Origin: Anthoceros angustus
Lineage: Eukaryota > Streptophyta > Anthocerotopsida > Anthocerotales > Anthocerotaceae
Assembly: GCA_010909165.1 (NCBI GenBank)
Contig: VJWM01000063.1
Span: 806,001 to 870,000, forward strand
Length of the DNA: 64,000 bases
Direction of reading: 5' to 3'
Positions 46,013-55,789 of this stretch are shown here, one piece after another (position 1 is the stretch's first letter; each line of letters opens with the position of its first letter). The notes under the pieces are model-generated. The model did not search any database and had not been told where the DNA came from. It was given only the letters and a program-made list of their open reading frames with translations. A program made the position numbers and the translations under genes.

Positions 46013-48478
46013 TTACGGAATGGTGCCTCGGCAGTCACCTTCTCGCTGTGACCACACAAACCCTTCAATTTTAGCAGAAAGCTGTGCCAGCCATGCATGT
46101 ATACTTTCACTTTCCGGATGCCTCGTATCTCCAACCCAAAAGCCATGCACCAGTCCGTCTCCGTCTGTCCACCAGCTCTGCCCTGGTTGCTTCCATGCCC
46201 CCGTTCCTGTTCTCCTCGCCTGCATCTCCTCTGCCTGCTCCCACATCTGGGCGCCAGTGTATATGTTCGACATCAACACATATGCCGCGGCATCTTTCTC
46301 ATCTATCTTCAGTGCCTCATCAAAAGCATGACGTCCCACCTCTACGTTGCTACACTTTTGACAAGCACCCAACAGGGCGTGCCACACTGCAGCATTAGGC
46401 GGTACAGGCATCGTCCTTACCAAGGCCAGTGACTCGTCCAGGCGGCCTGCCCGACCAAGGAGATCCACCATGCATGCGTAGTGCTCCATTGTGGGGGTGA
46501 TACCATAGTGTCCAGTCATAGCATCAAATAACTCTCGTCCCTTGTCTACCAGACCTGTATGACTACATACCGTTAGTACACTCAGGAAAGTGATGCTGTC
46601 TGGCTGTATATCATCCTCTCTCATTCTGCGAAGCAAGCCAAAGACCTGCTCACTATCTCCCTGGCGAGTGTATCCAGCAATGAGTGCACTCCAGGTGACT
46701 ACACTTCTTTTGGGTAACGCATCAAACACCTGCTGTGCATCTACCATGCTCCCCGATTTTGCATACATGTTGATCAAACTGTTGCCCACGGTGAGGTCAG
46801 CTTGAAGCCCCTGATCTTCAATCTGTGCATGAAGCTGCCTTCCCACATTCAACGCCGCCACGCTTGCACATGCCTGCAGGAGGCACACAACTGTCCCAGA
46901 ATCAGGTGCAACCATGCTTTCGTCCTGCATCACCCTGTGAAGCTGCAGGGCCTCCTGTCCCATGCCCTGCTGAGAATATCCTCCTATCATGGCATTCCAA
47001 GTCACGACATTTTTCACAGCCAGGCTGTCAAACACAAGTTTAGCGTCCTCGAGGCTGCCACACTTGGCATACATGTCTACCAAGCTGTTTGCTACAAACA
47101 AATCCTCTAAAAGTCCTCGTTCTCGAACCAGTGCATGAAGCTGCTTCCCCTTCTCCAAAGCTGGGGTACCCACACTTGCACATGCCTGAAGCAGGCAGAG
47201 AAATGTCACAGAATCGGGTGCAACAGTGCTTTCTTCCTGCATAGCCGTGTAGAGAAGCAGTGCTTCCTGCCCCATGCCCTGCTGGGCATATGCTGCTATC
47301 ATGGTATTCCATGTCACCACATTTTTCTCACCAAGTCTGTCAAACAAGCTTCGAGCATCCTCTATGTTGCCACACTTTGCATACATATTCACCAAACTGC
47401 TGGCTGCAAAGACATCAGCTTGAAGTCCTCGTACTCTAAGCTGGTTATGAAGCTGCTTCCCCTTCTCCAAAGCCGAGGGGCCCACACTCGCACATGCCTG
47501 CAAAAGGCAGGCAAATGTCACAGAATTGGGTGCGGCCATGCTTTCTTGTTGCATGGCACAGTGCAAACGAAAGGCTTCCTGACCCATGCCCTGCTGAGCA
47601 TACCCTCCTATCATGGCATTCCAGGTCACAACATTTTTTTGGGGAAGCCCGTCAAACACCCTCTGAGCATTTTCCAAGCTGCCACACTTTGCATACATGT
47701 CCACCAAGCCACTACAAACAAACAAATCAGGCTGGACGCCACTAGCCAGCACATCAGCATGCACTTGCAGCCCAGACTGTAAGTCTGCTCCCTTGGCACA
47801 GGCCTGGAGGGCTGCTACAAACACATGACCGTCCGGCTTCACACCTGACCAGCGCATCTGATGATACAGCTGAATAGCCCTCTTATCTTGTCCGTGTGTA
47901 ACATGTGCAGAAATTATGGAAGACCACATGAAGGCATCTGGCTTGGCAGCCACGGTAAACACATCCATGGCTTCTTGCAACCTGGCATGGGAAGCATACA
48001 TCCGCAGGATGTGATTGCACAAGAACGTGTCCGGCTCGTACCCCCCTTTCACAATGAGAGCATGCACTCGGCGACCCAGAACCAGATGCTTACTATCGAC
48101 ACATTCTTTGAATACAGTGTAGAAGACAGACTGAGAAACACCGTAGCCTATCTGCACCACGACTCCCAGAGCCTCGACAGCCTTAGTGAGCTGCCCCTGC
48201 TGACATAGTCGAGTCACGGTTTCAGCCCCTAGTCCCCTTTTGAAATCCACCCACGCTGAGCCCTTCCTAGAGCACCTGTCATCCAACTGATTCTCCCTTG
48301 TCGGGTCCAGAAAAGCTGTTGCCACAAGAGGGCCTGTCGCCTTCCGTGTGTGTGACTTGCAACGGGCTACGCAGCCATGATTGGCAGAAGCATGTGTTGA
48401 AGCTGCAGCGTGAAGCCTGATCCCAAAACCCAGCTCCAGTTTCTCAGCTGGGTTGCTCGCACACACGATGCAGTCCAT
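46013..48478 (-). CDS. PLS-class PPR protein with E/E+ tail, 821 aa
   Basis: ATG at 48,478 (MDCIVCASNPAEKLELGF). The N-terminal 90 residues are Ala/Ser/Arg-rich and may target an organelle. Five P-L-S triplets follow, sharing near-identical blocks with the plus-strand paralog, then P2-L2-S2 (LLGRAGRLDESLALVRTMPV), E motifs and the PG box (KQPGQSWWTDGDGLVHGF), and WVGDTRHPESESIHAWLAQL, which is the start of a DYW-type region. The protein then ends after about 20 more residues, so the catalytic HxE and zinc CxxC motifs are missing. The likely role is organelle RNA editing or processing as a recognition subunit. The P-motif residue pairs (positions 5 and last) read S/D, N/N, N/D, N/D, S/D, against S/D, T/S, N/D, N/N, T/N, N/D, T/D, S/D in the longer paralog, so the two should bind different RNA sites. 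Confidence 0.93.
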   Translation of the reverse strand: MDCIVCASNPAEKLELGFGIRLHAAASTHASANHGCVARCKSHTRKATGPLVATAFLDPTRENQLDDRCSRKGSAWVDFKRGLGAETVTRLCQQGQLTKAVEALGVVVQIGYGVSQSVFYTVFKECVDSKHLVLGRRVHALIVKGGYEPDTFLCNHILRMYASHARLQEAMDVFTVAAKPDAFMWSSIISAHVTHGQDKRAIQLYHQMRWSGVKPDGHVFVAALQACAKGADLQSGLQVHADVLASGVQPDLFVCSGLVDMYAKCGSLENAQRVFDGLPQKNVVTWNAMIGGYAQQGMGQEAFRLHCAMQQESMAAPNSVTFACLLQACASVGPSALEKGKQLHNQLRVRGLQADVFAASSLVNMYAKCGNIEDARSLFDRLGEKNVVTWNTMIAAYAQQGMGQEALLLYTAMQEESTVAPDSVTFLCLLQACASVGTPALEKGKQLHALVRERGLLEDLFVANSLVDMYAKCGSLEDAKLVFDSLAVKNVVTWNAMIGGYSQQGMGQEALQLHRVMQDESMVAPDSGTVVCLLQACASVAALNVGRQLHAQIEDQGLQADLTVGNSLINMYAKSGSMVDAQQVFDALPKRSVVTWSALIAGYTRQGDSEQVFGLLRRMREDDIQPDSITFLSVLTVCSHTGLVDKGRELFDAMTGHYGITPTMEHYACMVDLLGRAGRLDESLALVRTMPVPPNAAVWHALLGACQKCSNVEVGRHAFDEALKIDEKDAAAYVLMSNIYTGAQMWEQAEEMQARRTGTGAWKQPGQSWWTDGDGLVHGFWVGDTRHPESESIHAWLAQLSAKIEGFVWSQREGDCRGTIP

Positions 48479-48674
48479 AACCCTTTACGCAGCACCAGCT
48501 TCTCTGAAGTGCTGCTGCCGCGATCTCAACACAGCAACCACGTTTCGCAGCCCATGTCATAGAACCTTCTCTTTGCGGCACGTTCATCTTCAGATTCAGA
48601 AGAGCGGACAAGCAATTTCAGAGCGACGGGGCGAGACAGAAAATTTTTCGAGCAGATATCTGTATTTCATGAAG

Positions 48675-48770
48675 GCACATCGACCTCTTGAGTCACCCCC
48701 ATCGGATTTCCACTGGCGGGTGGCACATCGACCTCTTGAGTCACCCCTATCGGATTTCCACTGGCGAATG
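48675..48770. repeat. Tandem 48-bp repeat upstream of the minus-strand PPR gene
   Basis: The unit 'gcacatcgacctcttgagtc' ... 'ccactggcgggtg' occurs at 48,675 and 48,723. The pair is also present in the duplicated copy at 50,242-50,337. Confidence 0.9.
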
Positions 48771-48861
48771 GCACGTCGGCTCTCAAATTGTCTACCTTCG
48801 GTGCCCGGTTTCACACATCCGAAATCATTCGGTCGACTCTTCATGGAGCATAGAACTCCAA

Positions 48862-48911
48862 CCTACACCATCCTTTTTCTTTTTCTTGTTTTTGACGATG
48901 TAATGGTGTAG
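48862..48911. other. Small hairpin with pyrimidine loop
   Basis: Arms cctacaccat (48,862-48,871) and atggtgtagg (48,902-48,911) flank a T-rich loop. Also present in the duplicate near 50,433-50,480. Confidence 0.6.
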
Positions 48912-49341
48912 GTAACATCACCCATCTATGTTACTAGGTACAAAAAGGAAATATATGATCTTTATTCCCTTCACAGCACAGATTTGAAAAAACAAAAGGT
49001 ATGACGACCATTTGAATGACAAGGTTCATCACAACATGGAAGAAAGTAACGTTCACTTGCGGACAGATCCAAAGTAACGTGCGGACAGATCCGAAGGGAT
49101 GGACTGTCCAGCACATTCGCAAGGTATATGGGAGGCCTGGGAGCGAAAGTGATGGTGTGGCTCCCACCGAGAGGAATGAAGATGGAAAAAGAGCAGTGGT
49201 GGCTGACCTTCTCAAGGAAGCTCTCAGCATGCTCATCAGAGGGGTGGACGCGAAGACGCGAAATGGCTGGAGGACTGATAAGATTGCCGACCGCAAGTGG
49301 AAGCTTTTACAAGGATAGTTTTCGACCGCTGACAACCACCT

Positions 49342-50049
49342 ACTTGCAGCCCAGACTGTAAGTCTGCTCCCTTGGCACAGGCCTGGAGGCTGCTACAAAC
49401 ACATGACCGTCCGGCTTCACCTGACCAGCGCATCTGATGATACAGCTGAATAGCCCTCTTATCTTGTCCGTGTGTAACATGTGCAGAAAATTATGGAAGA
49501 CCACATGAAGGCATCTGGCTTGGCAGCCACGGTAAACACATCCATGGCTTCTTGCAACCTGGCATGGGAAGCATACATCCGCAGGATGTGATTGCTAAGA
49601 ACGTGTCCGGCTCATGCCCCCACACAATGAGAGCATGCACTCAGCGACCCAGAACCAGATGCTTACTATCGACACATTCTTTGAATACAGTGTAGAAGAC
49701 AGACTGAGAAACACCGTAGCCTATCTGCACCACGACTCCCAGAGCCTCGACAGCCTTAGTGAGCTGCCCCTGCTGACATAGTCGAGTCACGGTTTCAGCC
49801 CCTAGTCCCCTTTTGAAATCCACCCACGCTGAGCCCTTCCTAGAGCACCTGTCATCCAACTGATTCTCCCTTGTCGGGTCCAGAAAAGCTGTTGCCACAA
49901 GAGGGCCTGTCGCCTTCCGTGTGTGTGACTTGCAACGGGCTACGCAGCCATGATTGGCAGAAGCATGTGTTGAAGCTGCAGCGTGAAGCCTGATCCCAAA
50001 ACCCAGCTCCAGTTTCTCAGCTGGGTTGCTCGCACACGATGCAGTCCAT
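49342..50049 (-). pseudogene. Truncated copy of the minus-strand PPR gene
   Basis: ATG at 50,049, but a 2-base deletion (cacacgatg versus cacacacgatg) shifts the frame after codon 5, and further indels lie near 49,590-49,630. The copy ends at the duplication joint near codon 230. Confidence 0.9.
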
Positions 50050-50904
50050 AACCCTTTACGCAGCACCAGCTTCTCTGAAGTGCTGCCGCGATCTCAACAC
50101 AGCAACCACGTTTCGCAGCCCATGTCATAGAACCTTCTCTTTGCGGCACGTTCATCTTCAGATTCAGAAGAGCGGACAAGCAATTTCAGAGCGACGGGGC
50201 GAGACAGAAAATTTTTCGAGCAGATATCTGTATTTCATGAAGGCACATCGACCTCTTGAGTCACCCCCATCGGATTTCCACTGGCGGGTGGCACATCGAC
50301 CTCTTGAGTCACCCCTATCGGATTTCCACTGGCGAATGGCACGTCGGCTCTCCAAATTGTCTACCTTCGGTGCCCGGTTTCACACATCCGAAATCATTCG
50401 GTCGACTCTTCATGGAGCATAGAACTCCAACCTACACCATCCTTTTTCTTTTTCTTGTTTTTGACGATGTAATGGTGTAGGTAACATCACCCATCTATGT
50501 TACTAGGTACAAAAAGGAAATATATGATCTTTATTCCCTTCACAGCACAGATTTGAAAAAACAAAAGGTATGACCATTTGAATGACAAGGTTCATCACAA
50601 CATGGAAGAAAGTAACGTTGCAGACGAGATCCAAAGTAACGTGCGGACGGTCCAGAAGGATGGGTATCCAGCCATTCGCAAGGTATATGGGAGGCCGAGG
50701 CGAAAGTGATGGTGTGGCTCCACCGAGAGGAATGAAGATGGAAAAGAGCGTTGGTGACCTTCTCAAGGAAGCTCGGCATGCTCATCGGAGGTGGGCGAAG
50801 GCGAAATGGGTGGAGGACAGATAAGATTGCTGACCGCAAGTGGAAGCTTTTTACAAGGATAGTTTTGGGGCTGACTGCTGACAAACCACCTACTTGATCG
50901 TTCT

Positions 50905-52640
50905 TTCATTTTATGTGGAAGTCAAGCAAGGAGCTCACCGACTGGGGACAACCATGTCGACGCCTATGAGCATCACCGAGACAAGTCACGAGGCCAAACA
51001 TTGTGGACAATGAGGGGCGAGGCAAACCATTTGAGTACTTACCCAGTGCGGTACACATGGGTTATGAAGAAGAGCTGGAGGAGTCTTACCAGCCGTTTGA
51101 AGTGGTCCCTCCGAGGGATGGTACAGGGGTCCCTCTCCCTAAGAAGGTGAAGAAGGCAGAGGAGGAACCCAAGGTGGAGCAAGGGAGTGCTTCACCTCAA
51201 GTGGTGATCTTGGATGATGAGACCACCCCGGCGTCTGACGCCAAGGAAGAAGAAGTGCCTGTCATCTGTGGGAGACAAGGCACAAAGGAAGAGGTGGCGT
51301 GCCACCATGTGCATGAGGCAACCCCATGGAGCGGTGGTGGAACTAACCCACCGGAGATGGCCAGTCACAGAGTCCCACCCAACATCGACAGAGATGGAGA
51401 GACCGCCACCAAGAGAAAGGCAGAGTCGACCCTGTGAGGGAATGAGAAGACAAAGGCTTTGAAGGATCCGCTCACCATCCGCCGCCTAATTGACACTCCA
51501 TTAGTGAAGCGGGCCTTACGGAAGTAGAGGAGTTGGAGGTGAGAGCCGCCGTGATGACCAAGCGATTGCCCCACCGTGGGGAGAAGGATAGTAAGGCTAT
51601 CAAGGAGATGGCGGCAAAGGGGCCTAGTTGACCTGGAGAGAAGGTTGGGGCTCAAGATTGAAGAAGAGGCCGAGACAAGAAAGTAGGGAGCGAATGAAGG
51701 AAGTGGCTACCTCAATCGTAAAATTGAGGAGACCGTCCGATGTGGGAAGGAGTGGCAAGAAGAACAGCCTTCAGCCGAGAAGGAGAGGGACGATCAAGAC
51801 TGTGAGGCCGAGGCCGCCAAGCCAAGAATGAAGAATCGAGGCCAAGCTCAAGGAGCCGGAGGAGGACAGCCACATGGAGCAAGGAGCGTGAGGAGCTGGC
51901 AAGCAACGGAGGTGACCAGCGGTGGAAGGAAGAGGTGGCCACCGGGATGATGCATCGCATCTTTGGTCGTCAGAAGCAACGCTTCATATGTATGGCGCAA
52001 GGGATCTTGGAGGCATGGAAGGAGATGCAGCCGAAAATGTTACCTTACAGCTTCGTTTGAGTGAGGTGACACTTGAGAGGGATGCTTTGCGTAGCAAGTT
52101 AGCCTCAGGAGAATGGCCTGAGGAATTTGATGAGATTTGTTTGAAGGGCCAAGAGATGCAGGTCCACTTACATGCCAGGGTCAACAAGTTCGCCAAGGAG
52201 ATGCGTTCCTTATTGACAAGGAAGTTGATGGGTCCCCATGATGACGACAGGGAGATTTTGGAAGAATTGCGACCCTCGACGGAGATTCGGGACTGGAGGC
52301 GAATGGATCTGAAGGCTCAGTGTGGGAGGAGCCAATGGAAGAGGAGGAGATTTCCAACCAGCCGGTAGAGTTGGTGGGGGTGTCTGGCGGCAGGACAGGC
52401 GTTGCACCAACCGCCTGAGGTAATTGCGGCGGCAATACATGCTGAGAGGCGGTGCCTTTGCAAGGCGCCACGCAAGAGGCGGCGTTCGGCTTCATCAGCG
52501 GTCGGCATTGCGGGGGGTGTGAAGGCTCCTGTCGCGACGACGAGTGAAGAGATCCGGACGGGGAACAGTCCCCCAGCGAAGAGGAGGAAGACGGTGGCAA
52601 GGCGTCTGGCCATGCCAATGCCCAAGAAGAAGTAGGAGGA
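50905..52640 (+). pseudogene. Coiled-coil protein of the purine-rich repeat family, broken
   Basis: A frame open from about 50,905 to 51,437 includes EYLPSAVHMGYEEELEESYQ and an acidic/basic linker. Degraded coding continues in other frames: TIRRLIDTPLVKRAL near 51,475, then Glu/Lys/Arg heptads, and from 51,922 to 52,368 a helical block (LSEVTLERDALRSKLASGEW, LMGPHDDDRE). This resembles pieces at 27.1-28.1 kb. It could be a Gag-like protein of a non-autonomous retroelement, but no zinc knuckle or enzyme motif is visible. Function unknown. Confidence 0.45.
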
Positions 52641-53124
52641 TAGTTGGTAGGGGAGTGAAGGGGTCATTAAGACCCCTAGGGGGGTTAGTGGGATTGTTAG
52701 GAGGTAGGTTAAGAACCTTTTAAGAGGCCACCTACTTAAAAACCGTAAGCAAACCCCTACCCCACCAGACTTAATTAATGCTAGGGTTTGGGGGAGCTCC
52801 TATAAGAGGGGGAGGAGCTCCCATAATGAAATGTCATGCCTTGCTCTCCTGACCTGTGTGTGCTTGTTTGCTACGCAAGCATGCGTGCTGACCGCGTGAG
52901 GGTGCATGGTGTCTGGTAGGGTCTTGAGTTGCGGTGACCAGGGCAAGGGCGGGGCCCAAGCCTTTCTTTGTTGAGGTTGCAGCTGGGTAGCGTTCGAACG
53001 GTGAGGAAGCGGCGTTGTGGTCGCAGCGACGGTGCGTCAGGCTGGTGAGGGGAGACCCCTAGTAAATTCCAGCACGCAAGAGGTCGCCTGCAAATCTATG
53101 TCTGGCCTAGGACCGTGAGCACTT
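52640..53124 (+). promoter_or_regulatory. CTATAAGAGG module and flank, copy 2
   Basis: The 'ctcctataagagggggagga' box at 52,797-52,816 followed by 'atgtcatgccttgc' matches 29,140-29,210. It probably marks the terminal repeat or promoter of the purine-rich family. Confidence 0.4.
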
Positions 53125-53667
53125 AGTGTCACATGGTATATCATCAGAGCAGGTCTCTTTGTTCCATTGAGTTGGATACCTTTTTGTACCCAAGATTTTT
53201 GCTCAACACGCACATGATTTTGCCATACAAAACCCAAACCATAGCACGTCTCTAGCACAGAAAAGGTGCAATGGTTAGGTGTTTGAAAGCCGGAGGCTTG
53301 GCACAGTCGTACCATACAGCGTGGGTTAGGCCTTCACTTTCTGCAGGTATCGATGTATAGGTAGATGGGGCCTTTTGAGTATGTATTTCAAAGACGGATA
53401 AAATCGCAGGCCGTTGTCAAGTCATGAGAAGTTTTGGGTATTTAGGATTTCGAGATAAAATCCGTCATTTCTTAAAAGAGAAAAGAAGAACGACGAACTA
53501 CTTGGGGCTAATATTGTGCTACTTGGGATCTCGTGTGTGTTTGGTGAGTGTTATTATTGTGCTACACAGGAGCCTCGTGTTGTGTTTGGTGGGTGTTTTT
53601 ATCTTTTAATCGCGTCGAGAAGATGTTTGCTAGCTTGGAGACCCGCTGAATGCAACGTCAGTGCACT

Positions 53668-53830
53668 TTCTAATAATCTGTCAAACATTGCACTTTCTAA
53701 TAATCTGCCAAACATTGCACAAACTTTCTAATGATCATCAAACATTGCACAAACTTTCTAATGATCATCAAACATTACAAACTTTCTAATAATCATCAAA
53801 CATTGCACTCTCTAATAATCATTAAACATG
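53668..53830. repeat. Minisatellite with ctttctaat-atc-aaacattgca unit
   Basis: About six imperfect units of 25-33 bp (ctttctaataatctgtcaaa followed by cattgcac and variants). Copy 2 has the same array at about 60,235-60,405. Confidence 0.85.
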
Positions 53831-54216
53831 GCGAATGGATCTTTTATGCGATGTGGAATTCCCTCGGAGATCTTTGCCATCATTCTCGTTCAACACCTTC
53901 TTGCTTTGCCTCACCAATTCCGCATCCTTAAAGGGACAACAAGGGCCTCTTTGACCTTGGGATGTATTCCATGGCGTTAGGGTTCATGATCACCCTCTTC
54001 CGTCAAGACCCTTGCCTTGTCGACACCACCACTAGTGAACACTTGAGAAAAGAGGGGTCAAGGCTGCGATCGAGGCGGTGGCAGTTGGGAGGAGCAAGGC
54101 CACCTTGCACAGGAGTAAGTCACATGGCGGTGGAAAGCCGTCTTAGAATAGGAGTCACGGCCGATGGAGGAGTGAAAGGTAGAGCCGCGAAAGTTTTATT
54201 GTCGCATGACGGTTAG

Positions 54217-55655
54217 GTGCGATCTCGGGTTGACTATTTTCAGCTTCCTCCACGATTGGCGCACCAAGATATCTCTCGAGGTATATATGTCTCCTCCTTC
54301 TCACAAATCATTGAAATGTGGCTGCCCCACTATCTGGAATTGCCTTTGCAAGAAATTGCCCCTCATCATCGTTTATACTATTTGAACCAATCTCTCGGAA
54401 GGTTTAACATGTTCCTTACTTTCACCGATGGCTTTAGGGCTATAACTCCTTTCACCATCTCGAACTTGTATTCTCAACTAATGCCTTTATGTCACATTCG
54501 CTATAGTACCAAACGTGATATTCCACTCACTGCTGTTGCTTGTCGCAGCCTCGCTTGGGGTAGATGCATGGCTCATGCTCGCCTCAATGACATGATGACC
54601 ATTACTATCCACTATGAGGCCACACCACCATTTTGGACAACTCCTTCACCATAGAAGGTCTCAATTGCCCGATACATCGTCACTATGAGGTTGCAAGCCC
54701 GGTGCTTGACCATTATCATAGACCTTGGCGGAGATCCGCCCACTTTGGGCATTTGCTTCTTCTCTTCACGTGCCTTGGATCCACCCTTCATTTCGCAAAC
54801 CCTTGAACACTCCATTATGTTTGTGGCTATGCCGGTCCACTCCATTACTTTGCTTTGTCTTGTGACCATTTTCACTACTTTTGAACAACCTTGTTGGAGA
54901 TTCCATTCATAATTCTCTCCCCTAACACGGAGGTTTGTCGCCCACATCGCCCACCTCTTCCCATGAACAATGACATTTTTTCTCTGCGTTCACTTTGTCA
55001 TGACGTCCGCCTCATCGACTTACATTCTTCACCACATTAGCACTTTCAACTGTTGATGTGGAAGAGGCTCGCTATCTGTGTCCTTTAGCTTACTACCAGC
55101 ATGCGGAGGCCTCACTTGAGCGTGAAGTGCAAGTCTGCATCCTATATGAAGTTCCGCTCTAAGTGGCAGCGAGTTCAACATCATTCGGGTTTCTTGAAGG
55201 GACACAATTTTCGACACCGTCTTCACCACAGTAGCACCCTTGGCCTTGGGCTCATCCAAAGGAGACTCACCACCAGTACTTTTGAGTGTGGCTGCCTCGA
55301 GGCCTCAAGCTTCAGTGCTGTTGAAAGCAGGCACTCTCCTCTTGCCATCATAAGAGGCATTACCATTTGTTGCCCCATTACCACTTGCTACCCCAAAAAT
55401 TGAGCCTCAATCACCCATGTTTCTCGATTCCTTGGAGCATTGCTCGCACTTTGAGTTGGCACCCGTTACCATTTACTAAGCCTTGGGCTCCATTTCTTCT
55501 CCGATTTCCATGGGCAAATCGCCCCTCACGATACTACTTCCGCCATCCTTCATCCTCCTTACGACAGAGGATTGATGCACCTGACTTCAAGTTCGAAGCC
55601 ATGCTATTAACTACAAACCCGGCATTGGTAGCGAGAGTTGCTCCCATCGCCATTA
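54217..55655 (-). pseudogene. Broken minus-strand coding-like region, copy 1
   Basis: It is homologous to 60,781-62,284 but with more frameshifts. The plus-strand 145-codon frame here (54,217-54,654) is not conserved in copy 2, so it is a chance frame. Confidence 0.4.
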
Positions 55656-55789
55656 ACTACACACGCCATTCGCCTCGCCTGAAGCCACACCTCTTTGCAT
55701 TGGTTGGTGATATCACGACTTGTCGAAAAATGAGAGGAACGAAGAGAGAAAAAGGCACAGAGGGACTAGTTTCATTGGCAAACTAGTTT

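Larger units (their letters stand above)
47763..50891 (-). repeat. Tandem duplication of the minus-strand PPR 5' half and upstream region
   Basis: Units 47,763-49,341 and 49,342-50,891 both contain the first 230 or so codons of the minus-strand PPR gene plus about 860 bp upstream. The word acttg is at the start, joint and end. The outer copy (49,342-50,891) has many 1-5-base deletions. Confidence 0.95.
53125..55655. repeat. 2.5-kb dispersed duplication, copy 1
   Basis: It is direct-repeat partner of 59,706-62,284. Both begin gagcacttagt..tcacatggtatat and end cgccattaactacaca. Copy 1 has more small deletions in the minus-strand coding-like part. Confidence 0.92.

Noticed and set aside
53668-53830. 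CRISPR-like array
   Set aside because: Units run directly into each other with variable length and no unique spacers; it is a minisatellite in a plant genome.
54217-54654. 145-codon plus-strand open frame in duplication copy 1
   Set aside because: The homologous copy at about 60.8-61.25 kb does not keep this frame, whereas minus-strand frames are kept.
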